DNA from: Thuidium tamariscinum
Taxonomy: Eukaryota > Streptophyta > Bryopsida > Hypnales > Thuidiaceae
Direction of reading: 5' to 3'
Length of the DNA stretch: 64,000 nt
Assembly: GCA_947034885.2 (NCBI GenBank)
Contig: OX344749.2
Location: 1,614,501 to 1,678,500 of the forward strand
Part shown: positions 25,787-37,797 of the stretch, piece by piece
Numbering within the stretch: position 1 is the first letter of the stretch
Layout of the letters: each line of letters starts with the position of its first letter
Notes under the pieces: model-generated
What the model was told of the DNA's origin: nothing
Database searches by the model: none
Seen by the model: the letters and a program-made list of their open reading frames with translations, nothing else
Translations under genes and position numbers: made by a program

Positions 25787-28055
25787 TTAGGAGTCCATGT
25801 CCCCTTCAAGTACGTCATTAAAAGTTACAGCATTTTCTTTATCCACATGAAGTTGCCAACAATTTTTAGTCATGAATTCAAGTTGAATAGTAGCTTGTCT
25901 TAACATATTCTATATGATTTCTTCTTTCTCTTTTTTGGACTCAACAAACTCTACTTGTTCAATGCCTTTTATAGATTCTCAATCATTGATCTCCATCAAC
26001 TTTGGTTGTTTTTGTCATGTTGTACTACACAAAACTGAAGTTTCTTTGGGGATTATGAAAAAATAAATTAAATTGTAGTAGTTTGGACTTTGGAGCTTCT
26101 TAAGGAAACAATAATATAATTTTCACTTATTTCATGGATTCTTTTGCAATAAAAAGAGTACTAGCATCCTATTCTACATTTTCTAGGTTCCCTAAATTTT
26201 GATTTGCAAAATCTTGTAGATCTTGTCATGCCTTTCTTGCCCAACATATGTATATTCAAGCCATTGTCGTGAATGATAATTAAGTTGTATAAACAAATAC
26301 ATGCTTTAACTATATTAGTTACATTTTCCAATGGCACATCAAGTTATTTTAGTAGGAGTCCTCTACCGTCCTTTTAATCATCCAAAAGCTATTTCCACAA
26401 CCATTTGGGTACATAATTGAATGAAATTTTAATCAATTTTTCCTTGATAGTCCTTGTACCCCTTTGAATGGATGGGGGAAAAAAAGCCTTAGAGCATCTC
26501 CACACTTGGCATGGCCAAAAGGCATGGCCAAGGACTACTTGGCATAAGATCAAGTAAGCATGGGTTCAACCACTTAATTTTGTCCTACTCCAATGCAAGC
26601 AACAAGCACAAGGAAGCGGATTTTTTTTTCAGATTTTAAGGCGCCATGTAGTAAGTGCTAGCAAGGCCAATTTTTTTTCTATTTATATGTGCTTTGAAAC
26701 TTATAAATAATCACAAAAAATCATATTGAGTCCGGATGATGACTCTTCATTTGGCTGAGCCTTCATCAAATTTGGCTGGGTGGGGGGTAATTGCAAGAAA
26801 CACTTGTCCTATTTTGTATCACACGTTGCATGCAGATATGTTTTTTGACCATAATTTTTGTGTTTTAGCTCCGATTGACTCAAGATTTTTAGAAAAGGTA
26901 CTCATAAATATTATAAGCCTTCCATAATTTTTTCATAATTTTCAAAAATAGTCTACAATCTAAAAATGGACCCCAATTGGATGTCACACTTGGTAGTTTA
27001 GGGATTTTTAGTACTGGGGAATACCTTCTTTTAATGATTTTAACATGAAATTTGGATGAAATGGTCTTCTAGTAAATTTAGAGCTTTCCAGAGAAGGGTT
27101 TTTAAAAATAGTTAATTTTATGTTGTGTGGAGATCTACAAAGTGAACTCCCTTCTGCTTGTATTTTGAAACACATAAAATATTATTTTGGTGGGTTTTTT
27201 GGTGAATGACCATCTCCATAAAGTTGTTGAAAATGTCCACTTTTTCATTTTTTGAAAATATCTATTTTTACTATTTTTCCCTAATTAAAACATGAAAATA
27301 TGTATTTTTCGGAGGTTTGGCACTTTTCAAGTTCTCCTACTTAGAGAATTTTTCTATCCATTTCCTTTGGTGAAAACCTTCATCTTAGAGGTATACATTA
27401 TTCATATTTTTTAACTTTCTTCAAATTTAATTTTCTAATTTTAAAGTTCTCCCGAAAAAATCAGCCAAACGCAACAAATAGGATAGGTGTTTCTTGCAAT
27501 CGCCCTAGGGCAACTTTATTTGTTTTGTTGTACATGTTGTGGGACAATAAAAATAGTTGAGCCGAGCCACTTACCTACTAAGGTAACGATTTTATTGTTC
27601 ATAATATCTATAGCCAATTGACTTCTTTAAAATACTCACCAATCATGACAACTCCCTGCCCATCCAAAGTTGAAGTCCCAAAATTTGCATTAAACATCAA
27701 CCATTTTTTGTAAGACAATTGAGTGAAATCCTTTTTACTCGCCTTTTTGACAATAATACTTTAGAGAATGCCTACTAGGAGCCACCATAGGTATGTAGGA
27801 ACCATTCATGGCTCCTATTATATAAGGTATACCTTATAAGGATTCAAATTCACCAACTCTTCTTTTCATGTTTTTGGAATTTGAGTTCTCTATTACTAGA
27901 GGCAATAGATGTTTTCTGATGGCTTTGCAATATCCATTAGGAAAGATTTGAGCCTTTAGAACACTATGAATTCTCAAATACTTGGAATGTTGTAGGAACC
28001 TTGGAAATGCTACCCCATCAGGAAATCTAGTATGATTGGATGATTGCCATGTCAA
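25787..28055 (-). pseudogene. PIF/Harbinger DDE transposase, decayed and interrupted
   Basis: Read on the - strand, 28055-27500 shows GIPYIIGAMNGSYIPMVAP, KYYCQKGE, GFHSIVLQ and WAGSCHDW-VF-RS, the order and motifs of HARBI1-type transposases (IGAxDG, PGSxHD). Then 26480-26200 shows VVEIAFG-LKGR, the block with the catalytic glutamate. A C-terminal tail ends at a stop at 25787-25789. The first catalytic Asp (GAxDG) is Asn here. Stops of all three kinds (TAA, TGA, TAG) break the frame. Between the two parts sits a foreign foldback-family element (26784-27508), and perhaps another MITE at about 26490-26783 whose edge reads AGAGCATCTCCACA. Confidence 0.75.
26784..27508. mobile_element. 725-bp foldback-family element inside the Harbinger relic
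   Basis: Termini are GGTAATTGCAAGAAACACTT (left) and CGATTGCAAGAAACACCTA (right, reverse-complemented), the same as the palindromic element at 23339-24441 apart from the first bases. The left interior repeats that element's ATTTTTGTGTTTTAGCTCC phrase. It splits the transposase frame and so is younger than the Harbinger insertion. Confidence 0.7.
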
Positions 28056-28059
28056 ATAA

Positions 28060-28463
28060 TACTATTTAATTAATGAATTAATAATGATTAAATACCAAAA
28101 AATGCTTTAAATTTATTTATTTATTTCAAATACATTTTAAAAATTTTGAAAAAAAGTAATCCATTTCTTTTTAATTCAAAAATTTAGATCAACAAAGGTT
28201 GGGTTGTAGCATTGGGAATAATTTGAGGTACGACCCTTAAATAGTCTCCATGAGGCCAAAAACTCCTTTAATGGTCATACAATTATAGACATAGTATTTT
28301 CAACTATACCATATAAGTCTTCAATACTAGACAATGTATTTCCAATTGCAAGTCTAGCAAGTGTTACTCCAACTCTACTTTAAACATCAATACTTATAGT
28401 CAGTTGAATTTTTTTAAATTTGTGTCTCTAGAAATTAGTACAAGAAGAACAAAGTCCACTTGT
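28060..28463. other. AT-rich stretch
   Basis: Nothing is recognised except its likely role as upstream sequence of the Harbinger relic. Confidence 0.35.
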
Positions 28464-28467
28464 TTAA

Positions 28468-29391
28468 CCCCTAAAGGACCAAAGTGCTTTTTTGGCAACA
28501 TAGCGATTTTGGGCATGTACGTGTGACTAGAGATTTCTATATTTTGGAACCAAAATTTAATAGAAGGTGTGGACGAGGAGTATCTTTCAAGCCCGACAAT
28601 TTTCATGACTTTTGACTACATGGTTGAAAAGTTATTGCATAATATGTTGTTTGTTTCTCAACTCGGGCAGTTCGGGCAGATCAGAAAAAATCACTTTTTT
28701 TGGAAACCAAAATTTGAAATTGGTTTTATAGATTTATATATATGTGAAAATCTTTGAATCATTCCATTTGGATTAATGAGTCAAAAGTTATGAAGAATTT
28801 TAGTTTGCGGGTAGTTATGGATTCTCTACTCTAAAATAAACTTTGAAGTCCTTTATTTTACTCAATTTTCAATATTTTTGAAAAAAACAAAAAACATTGG
28901 GTGTAGAATGTTTATTACAACATTTGAACCATTGAGATTGGCATTTTTCAATTCAATAAATAAATTGTTAAACATTTAGTGTTTTGAATCATTCTCTACT
29001 TCTCTCTACTTACTATTTTTTTTGTACATGTTGTACAATTCGAAATGATTTGAAATTTTTTGAGCATGTAGCCAAATTGAATTGAACAATGAATCCAAAG
29101 AGTAACAACCATTTTGAATGTTTTTTCATAAAAATGTGGCCTTCTGAAGTGCAGCTGCCCGGATTTCCGCAGTGATAAAAAAGGGATTTTTGTAACTTCA
29201 AACACTATTATCTTACAATCTACATGGCAGAATTTTCTGAATTTTTTTGTACATGCTCTCAAACTAGTACACTCTAAGATCCTACGGTTACATTGTTCTA
29301 AAAATGTTTTTTTTCTAAAATTTGATAGTTATCCTAAAAATGACAGTTTTGGAGCAATTTTGGTGAAAACATAGTCAAAAACCTTTAGGGG
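28468..29391. mobile_element. 924-bp TTAA-bounded element, piggyBac-like
   Basis: TTAA at 28464-28467 and 29392-29395 flank a perfect 10-bp terminal inverted repeat CCCCTAAAGG. The element is an inverted relative of 19150-20356: both share GGACCAAA...TTTTTTGGCAACATAGC near one end and GACTATGTTTTCACCAAAA near the other. No transposase is present. Confidence 0.82.
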
Positions 29392-29395
29392 TTAA

Positions 29396-32306
29396 CCTAA
29401 ACATATCATCAATATAGCTTCCTAGCAACTAATTGTTTATAAACCCTTTTTGTTGACTGTGTCTATGTAATGACCATACCCGTAGTTGCAAATCATCTTC
29501 TAGTGAAAAAAACCCATTGAAAGGATTGATAAGTCATTAGAATGAATAGTTGTTTGTATATTCATCAACAAAGAATTGAAAACAAACTTCATAGCAAGGT
29601 ACAATATTAATGTTACCAAAACATTTTGCCTTCAAGTTGTCACCATGTTACAAAAGAAGAAGAATAGAGAATGTGTCACAATATGTTTTGATAAACAAAT
29701 AATCAAATAATCAAATATGAAAAAAACAGATAATAAGATATGATGTCTACTTTTGTTCAAATATGAATTTGAAAATATTAAATAAATATTAAATTTGGAG
29801 TCAAAAGAAGAAAAGGTTCCAAAATAAATAAATATATCTATCTTTTTATTTTCAAAATAAAAATAAAATAAAATAAAAAATTTAGTGGATAAGTAAAAAA
29901 TAAAAATAAAAACTCTTTCATATTTTAAAAATGAAATAAATAATAATAATAATAATAAAATAATTAATAACATGAAATAAATTTAGAATAGAAAAGAAAG
30001 AAGTAAATAAATAAACATGCATGTTTTTTATATTTTTATTTTTAAATAGAAAAAAAAATATGCATGTTTTTGTATTTTTAAATTGTGAATTGTGAAAATG
30101 GAAGAGTATATGAATTGCAAATTAGGCTTTAGAATCAAGCCAAAGAACTTTGCATTAACTAGGTCTTGATGAAAAAACTAAAGTTGTATTGAAGGCTGGG
30201 TTGGAGGGAAACCCTGCCTACCTTCTATTTGGCTCAAGGCCCAATATAAAGTTGGTTGGGGGGGTTGGGCCTGTGATTGGAGTGCTTGGTTTTAGAATTA
30301 GCTTTTGAAATACAAATTTTGTCACTTCAAGACAAATATTAAAACCATGGTGGATTGAATCCTCCCTTTTCAATGGAATTATTGTTAAAAAAAAGTCCAT
30401 AAGTACTAAATTGAGCTTTGAGGTAAAGCTTTGCCATCTTAGAAAATAATTAAAAATTAAAAAAGAAAACACCCCACACTTGATTAGTTTTAGACTTGTG
30501 AAAAGTTAGGCAAAAGGGTGAAGCTTTGCCATCTGGTTGGTTAGCCCTAAATTCTTTGCCAAAATTTCAATAAGGTATAAGTACTAGACTTTTGAGTAGT
30601 TGGTTCTAACCCAAACTTTTCCAATGAAAATTAACTTCACTTCGATGACATATTCTCAACATATAGGTTTTAGAAGGATTTACGACAACAATAGCTATGA
30701 GCTCCCACACAAAGCATTTGGTTGAAAATGGGTAGTATTTGTGTCTCTAATTCAAACTAACAATAGACTCCTTTAAATGAGCCTTAGGGGGATTTTCTTC
30801 AACTAAAAGTTATAAAAGTCCACTCCAACAATTCAAAAGGAAGGTCAATACTCAAAATATCCCCCAAAAATGCCACCAAACAACAACGTTAGTTCCAAAT
30901 TGCTCCAAAACATTAAAACAGAAACAAGCTTAGGACAAAGAGACCCCCATGTCCTTTGTAATGAGCTCACAAACGCAAGAAAATAGAGAAAAAAAGAGCA
31001 AATAATTGAAGATTGCAAAAGAACAATGGATTTGGCAAATTACCAAAATACTTGCAACAATATGGCCATATGTGGCCAAACAAAAAAAGGGAGAAAATTG
31101 TGAGAGGAAAAGAGGCCTTTTTTATGTTTTCAAGTCCTTCCCCCCCTCAAATTACCTAACACACTACCAACAAAAAATAAAAATAAACTATCAAAAATCT
31201 ATCCTATTGTTGTGATCATTCTAACTATTGAATAAAAGCTCCAATTGCCCAAAAAATTGGCCTACTATCTTTAAAAGACTTAAGTTAGCTTAGAGGACTC
31301 TTGTACACTGCTTTTTCATGCCATTTTGCAAGCAAAAGCTAGTGATTTGCAAACCAATGAAAAGAAAGAAAAATCTAAGTATTGGCATTTATTTTTCCTC
31401 AAGGTTTTGATTAGCCATGGTTTTGAGGAATGTCCAAGGAATTAAGAAAAGAGCCTAAATTGACTCAAATTAGACATCATATGCTCTTAGTACGCTCGAC
31501 AATTCGCACAGAATTCTGTAATTTTTTAAAAAGTCATTATTGTTGTTGAACTTGGTACTTGTTAATATTGGAATGTCATGAAATTTTTTGGGGCATTTAT
31601 TTATACTAAAATGCACTATCCTAATTTTTAGTGGGATTTCACCACTATCGGGGAATTTTCCATGAATTTCCAAATGCCGATAAAACGCATTAACTTTCTA
31701 TAGGGTCATCTTTTGCAAAGGGAGTTTTCAAGGATCAAGATCACTCCTTGTAATTTTAAGTATACATGTGCATGAACAAGATATTTAACATGGGGTTATT
31801 TTCCTTTATTATAGTAATTAAGGTGATCATATTTTTACATATAAAGATACCAAGGGCATATTTTTAATATCCTATGATTTTTTATAAATTCATTCATATT
31901 GTTTTTATAGTTGGACTATCTTATATACAAAACTTATATGTCTAATTTTTTCATACCTATATACAATAAACACTATAAAACTAGTGTCACACATGTACAC
32001 TATCTTTTTTAATATATGCACTACGTGTATTGTAGTACAATTTCAAATGACAAATAAAAGTGTGAAATGCAACATTAGTTTTAAATATTTCTAAATTCTA
32101 TACCATATATTCTAAACAAATTAATATGGTGAATAAAAAACAACATCATAAAAACATTCAACATAGTTATGATGTTGAAACTAAGAAAAACACCAATACT
32201 AGCAATATAACATCAAGATCATGAAAAATTAACACTTTAAAAGCAATGTAGATTAACACCTAAATATGACTTCTACTATAATATAGACTATAGAGACCAT
32301 GTATTT

Positions 32307-32344
<38 letters not shown>

Positions 32345-35300
32345 GGCATTTGCAATGGTTTGAATTTAGAATCAATGGTGTGAGACAACAACGCCAATAT
32401 TCTTAGTAATCCTAGCCACATGGAAGTAATGGTACTCAATCTATATAATAATTTCTTAACAGGTACTTTGTGTTAACACAAATCCCCATTGTACAACCTC
32501 ATTGTAAATTTATAGCTCAATTCTTTTGTTTTGAAATAGTAGATTCTTACATATTGTCACATAGTTGGCATACTTATGGAAAGCTTTGTATATACAAGCT
32601 ACAATTATTTGCTAGATTTTGTAGGTTTTATCATTCACTTAAAATAAATTGTCTACATTTATACTCATTGTATTACAAAAAATTTGTATGGACCCTATTT
32701 GTAAAGGCTAATTTATTAATAAAAATTCCTACTCAATAATGTTTTTACATAGCCTAATTTATATATAATAAGATATGTGGCATTTCAAGGACCCTATAGT
32801 AGTCCTACATATTATAAAAAATTTATCCCCTTTGAATTAAATGGACCTTGTCTTTTAACTCACGTAGTTTTCTAAAAACCACGAGTAATCTCCCTAGGGA
32901 TCAAGTGCAAAGTTTTACATGTATATTACATTTTAAAAATAAGATATTAAATTAACACCTAACAAATTCATTCTTTCAAGAATGAATCATTCCCATGGTA
33001 GGGAATCTTTACAATCTGACTTTGTTGTTATGCTCCCAACATGTTTTAAAGCTAAAAAAACACCTCTTTCGAGCTAGTGATTGCAAATTCTTTATGTTTG
33101 TGAGATTTTACTTACAAAGTGTTTGCGAAAGTGTCTTTTCCCATTTTCGCAAAAGGCTTGATTACTTCTGCAAGATCAATTAAATAACTAAGTTTCTAAG
33201 ACTTTGGGAGACAATTTCAACTTTGACTCCCCAACTCCTATTATCTAAATGTCTAACACTCCCCTTAGAGGTTTTATCCTTTTATTAAAATTTGAATTAG
33301 GTATTATAGCTATTAAATCTAAAACCATTGAAAACTCTTATTTGACCTAATCAATGCCTAATTTGGACAATGGAATATGGAAATATAAGTACTTAATGCA
33401 CTTTGTAGACTTTTAGTGCTAATACACTACAATTGTAAGGACTTCTATAAAATACAATTTAAACACACTTTTAGTATTACTTTCACTCAAAATACTAAAA
33501 AAATTGAGTAAAATGCCATAAAAAATTTGAGGCCTAATTGACAACTACAAGGCTTACAATATGGTAGAGGTTAAAAGAATGGTAGCTAGGACAAGTCTAC
33601 ACCTTAAATTTTAATTTACACATTTCTTCCCATTTTTGAACCTTTCAAAATATTGATAGCTGGTAACTAATGAGGTGCAATATTGACTCTATAGGAGAAG
33701 TCCAAGCAAGAATGGACTTTTTGGTCACATTCATATATATATACTCTAAACCCTTTTATATGACAACCTCTATTATGATAAATGATATATTCTATATTTA
33801 AAAAAAATTGCTTTGAAAAAATGTCCCAAGTAAAGGACTAAATTCAATACTATGGCTATTACATTCACTAATGTGACCTCAAGAGACAAGTAAATGTAAA
33901 AATATTGAGAATCAAACAAATTGTCTATCAATAGTCACATTGCCTTCTAGGATTTGTTTTTTAGAAGTACAAGTAGGTACCACATTTTTTAGAAAATAAA
34001 AAAAATCATCATCAGAAAAGTGAGGCCATATTGTTTTGGTACCATTTTGACTCCAAAGGCTACATTCATGTTAATATAGGTTATTTTAGTGTTATTTTAT
34101 CTATATAAGGTTGGTATGGAGGTTGGTACAAATTAACTTTATTGTATATCAAAACACCATCATGGCACCATATTTACATGCCTTGAAGTTCTAAATGATG
34201 TGTAGCTATCACCTAAGTGACTCTTACATATGTAAAAGGACCTAGAAAACTCCACATAGACATTCTCCAAGAATTGGAATTGTGTTGAAGAAGGTGTGAC
34301 AATCCCTATTAAATCTTAGCCTATTGAAATCAAAAGTAATTCTAAAGCCAGATATACACCTCAAAGGTATTATTTTTAAATTTTTTTCCATATTTTATAA
34401 ATAAAATTTTAGTAAATTGAAGATTGTAGAGAATAAAAACATCACACTAGTCTATAAGATTTCTTTTATTAAGACCATCCAAATTGACTACAAAGAAAAT
34501 GGGTTTGGTCAACTTATATGCAAAAAATTTCAATATCATTCATTATGTATGGTTTCAATAAATCATAACTCACTTTATTTTTTCACTATTGTAAATAATA
34601 CTTTATGAAATTTCAAGGCATCATTGATGAGGTTCCTCCATGCTATAGACATTTTCACAATTACATGTTTAAGAAAAGAATTCAACATTAGTAGATATTT
34701 CATAGTATGAAAATTAATGTTATCAAATTATTAATTGCAATATGATTGTATAATGTATAGTATATGGTGTATAATTATACTAAATTGTCATCAATAATTT
34801 CATCTTACAAACAACAATTAAAACAAAAAAATCATATTTATTTACAATTAAAATAGCGAGTGAAAAATGAAAATGTTATAGTTTTTCTAGTTTAATTTAA
34901 AGGAGATGAATCCATTCAACTATTTAAATAAATTCAATTAGTATGTTTTTATAGTAATAACACTAATTTATATAGATTGAAAAACTATGCAAATTTGTGA
35001 AAAATGACACTAATATAGAATTCTTGAATAGTTTAAGTAAAATCAACATGATGTGTTTAATATTATTTTTATATTGCTATACTGTGATTATCAACCAATA
35101 AAAAATTAAAAAAGTTAATTCCTTAAAGACCTAGTGTTTGTTGAAGGTCTAGTTGAAAATTGAGATAGGTTTTTAAAAAGTCAATTTTAAATGAATCTTC
35201 TAAATTTTGACACTAGTCGTAGACATGTACCAATCCTCCTTCTTGAAGACATAGGTTTATTTATTGGATGCATCTATCAAAAAGTTATATTGCTCAAAGT

Positions 35301-35541
35301 CTTAAAGTAAGGTGAGCAACTTTAAACTACATCTTTAAAACTTTAAGACCTTTGAAATTTGGTAGATATGTAATTAATATTATCATTGGAAGCAATTGTA
35401 AGGAAATAAAGCTTGTGTGTGGTATAAAAATTTCAATTTAGGAGGAATTAAAGTTTGTTGAGACTATCAATTGAATAAAACTGACAAAATAAACTTTATC
35501 ATGAAATTCCAAATGCTATAATCTTTCAATCCCCACGGTTA
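29396..35541. other. AT-rich intergenic desert
   Basis: About 6 kb without a recognisable gene or transposase. It contains long A/T-only stretches (29820-30070), a (CT)n(AT)n microsatellite at 32309-32343 and many short frames without domain signatures. It ends at the left border of the large inverted repeat. Confidence 0.55.
32309..32343. repeat. (CT)n(AT)n microsatellite
   Basis: An uninterrupted TCTCTC run passes directly into TATATATATATA. Confidence 0.9.
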
Positions 35542-36222
35542 AAGTTTATGAAATAATTTTAACTAATTCTTGTAGTAGTTTATTATAATCTCGTACAATT
35601 GAATTTGTCAATAAAAATTTAGGGTATTGCCATTTTTTCTCATTACCCTAGAAAGTGGCATTTTGACAAATTCTGCCCAAAGTGGACCTCAAATCTGAAG
35701 GATTAAATGAATTAAAAAAAATTTAATTGTACTGAAAACGGTTAAAGGGATAAAAACATGTCTACAAGAAAGATGAGATTTCAGTCCAAAATGATTACTT
35801 CTACAAATCTCACCACTCGACTTCTAGAATAACGGGAAGCGCACATCAAACATATTCACGCCATGTCACTATAGAACCGGGTATCATCCAAAGCTGGGTA
35901 CTAATACCCAGTGGGAATCCGGGTATCAGTCGACCAAGTCTGGAAAAAGCGCGGGAAAAGCGCGGGACTTCTGTTCGCGCACTTCTCCAGGCTTCACGCC
36001 GGGATCCACACAAAGCACTACAAATGGGCAGCATTCCAAGCGGCGAAAACCATCTTCATTCCTCTCCAGCCTTGCCTTTGATTGCATATACCTCTGCCCC
36101 TTCACTTTGCGCCTCACTCGACCATAGAATTGTCTACCAGCGCGCAAGGTTGGAGCTCAGGCTAGCAGTCAGAGTACACCCTAGCTCTCCCCCTGAATTC
36201 ACAGTTCGATTAGTCTCGCCGG

Positions 36223-37437
36223 ATGGAAGGAACAGGGCAGAACTTCTTCGTGTCTGCTCATCTCGGCACCACGGAACTGCGTTCCAATTGGGGTACTGTC
36301 ACTTTCGAAAAAAACGACATAACGATCGATCTCGAAGAGTCGAATTGCGATGAATGTCAGGGCTTCGAGCTGTTGCTTGATGAGGAGAGTTCTAATGATC
36401 AGAGGAGCACAAACACCCACGATCAGGAGGTCTCATTCGACGATTACGCAATGGATCTGGAGCGAATGATCATGGAGGAGGAGCCGCAAATCATGCCAGA
36501 ATCCGTTTCCAATGATGAGATCGTTGGAAAGCTAGTAGAATTAGATCGCGGGTGGGACATGAGCGTTTCTGACGACAATTCCACAACAATCGACGCCGAA
36601 AACTCAAATTGCGCCGACTTAGGTTTTCAACGCGACCGGCTGTGGCTTGGCGAAGAGAATTCTGATCAAAGTACGAACGCTCAGAGTCAGGACATCACAT
36701 TCATCGACTTTGTACATGACCTGGAGCGAATGATTGTCCAGGAGCATCGCCCTCGCTTGCCAGAATCAGTTTCAAACCAAATGCAAACGCCCAAGATTGG
36801 AGACACCGACCAAGTTGTAGTCCCGCGACCGGTGATACCCCCCACGGAGAGCATCGGTGTGACGTACCACAGGAAGAACAAGCAATGGGAGGCGCACTTA
36901 TGGTTAAAGAATCAGCAGCTCCGCAACAACCGTAAAAAGAAAGGGGTCCAACTCTTCCTGGGGAATTTCCCAACATCTGACGGAGCGAAGCGGGCTCACG
37001 ACAGGGCTGCAATTAAACTTGGCATTCTGGAAACGTCGCGAGGGAAGCCGTACCCATTGAACTTTCCGGAGTCTACTTACGCAGACTACATCGCAGAGCA
37101 TGTTGGTTGGAGCACCCGGGACTTTTTGTGGAAGCTCCGGAGGACTTCGGCCAAGTTCAACAAAGGCAAGAGTCGTATGAAAGGGGTGACCATGAGGAAA
37201 GGGAAAAAAGGTTCGGTGCTGTATGAAGCGAAGATCAGCCAGACGTCGAGCGAGGGGGAGAAGATGACGTTCCACTTGGGGATGTTCGAGAGCGAGGACG
37301 ACGCGGGCAAGTCCTACGACCGAGCTTTATTGTTTCTCAAGGGCGTCGAAGAGTATACGACCGTCACGAATTTTCGGCCCAGTGGCTACTCCGCAGAGGA
37401 AATCGAGGAGGCCGGAAGTAGTCTCCTCTCGTCATGA
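36223..37437 (+). CDS. AP2-family transcription factor with two AP2 domains, copy 1
   Basis: An intronless 404-residue frame. AP2 domain R1 lies at about 211-284 (GVTYHRKNKQWEAHLW, LFLGNF, AHDRAAIKLGI, LNFPES), a linker at about 285-317 (WSTRDFLWKLRRTSAKF, like the conserved linker of the AP2/ANT subfamily), and R2 at about 318-387 (GVTMRKGKKG, YEAKI, FHLGMFESEDDAGKSYDRA, TVTNFRPSGY). The product should be a nuclear DNA-binding regulator. The usual YRG at the start of each domain is degenerate (SIGV, RMKGV), so its DNA specificity may differ. The acidic N-terminal half holds a duplicated block of about 65 residues (about 33-97 and 119-185), each ending DLERMI...PESVSN. The ATG at 36223 lies in a GC-rich island with an unbroken leader. 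The nearest relative is its twin at 61575-62789. Confidence 0.88.
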   Translation: MEGTGQNFFVSAHLGTTELRSNWGTVTFEKNDITIDLEESNCDECQGFELLLDEESSNDQRSTNTHDQEVSFDDYAMDLERMIMEEEPQIMPESVSNDEIVGKLVELDRGWDMSVSDDNSTTIDAENSNCADLGFQRDRLWLGEENSDQSTNAQSQDITFIDFVHDLERMIVQEHRPRLPESVSNQMQTPKIGDTDQVVVPRPVIPPTESIGVTYHRKNKQWEAHLWLKNQQLRNNRKKKGVQLFLGNFPTSDGAKRAHDRAAIKLGILETSRGKPYPLNFPESTYADYIAEHVGWSTRDFLWKLRRTSAKFNKGKSRMKGVTMRKGKKGSVLYEAKISQTSSEGEKMTFHLGMFESEDDAGKSYDRALLFLKGVEEYTTVTNFRPSGYSAEEIEEAGSSLLSS

Positions 37438-37752
37438 AAGGCATGCAACTGCCATTTACGAGGAATTTTAGTTTGCACGTGCATCCAGTGCGTCCTTACA
37501 GAGAAAGGGAGTTTTTGTTTCTCACACATTGAACGAACGTGAATTCGTTCCTTCGGCGGTATTCCACTACTTCGGCACCTTTCAGAACGCGCGGCGTGAC
37601 TTTACCCAGCAAGTTTTTTTAGTTTCTGAGTTCTGTGAAGATGGACGTCACAATATTTGGCACGGGAATCTCGCCACTTTTACGAATTCCACTACATTGT
37701 AAATTGAAATAACCATGAGCTTGTGGATGTACTTTTAGCATACAGTGCAAAG

Positions 37753-37758
37753 AATAAA
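37753..37758 (+). terminator. Poly(A) signal of AP2 copy 1
   Basis: AATAAA lies 316 bp after the stop codon and is conserved in the twin copy (61250-61255 on the other strand). Confidence 0.6.
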
Positions 37759-37797
37759 GTCTTTATCCGTCACCACATCTGTCGAGTATACAGTTAA

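Noticed and set aside
36687-37310. Antisense frames of up to 123 codons over the AP2 gene, repeated over the second copy
   Set aside because: They are shadows of the conserved AP2 coding sequence in a GC-rich region; conservation follows from the sense strand.
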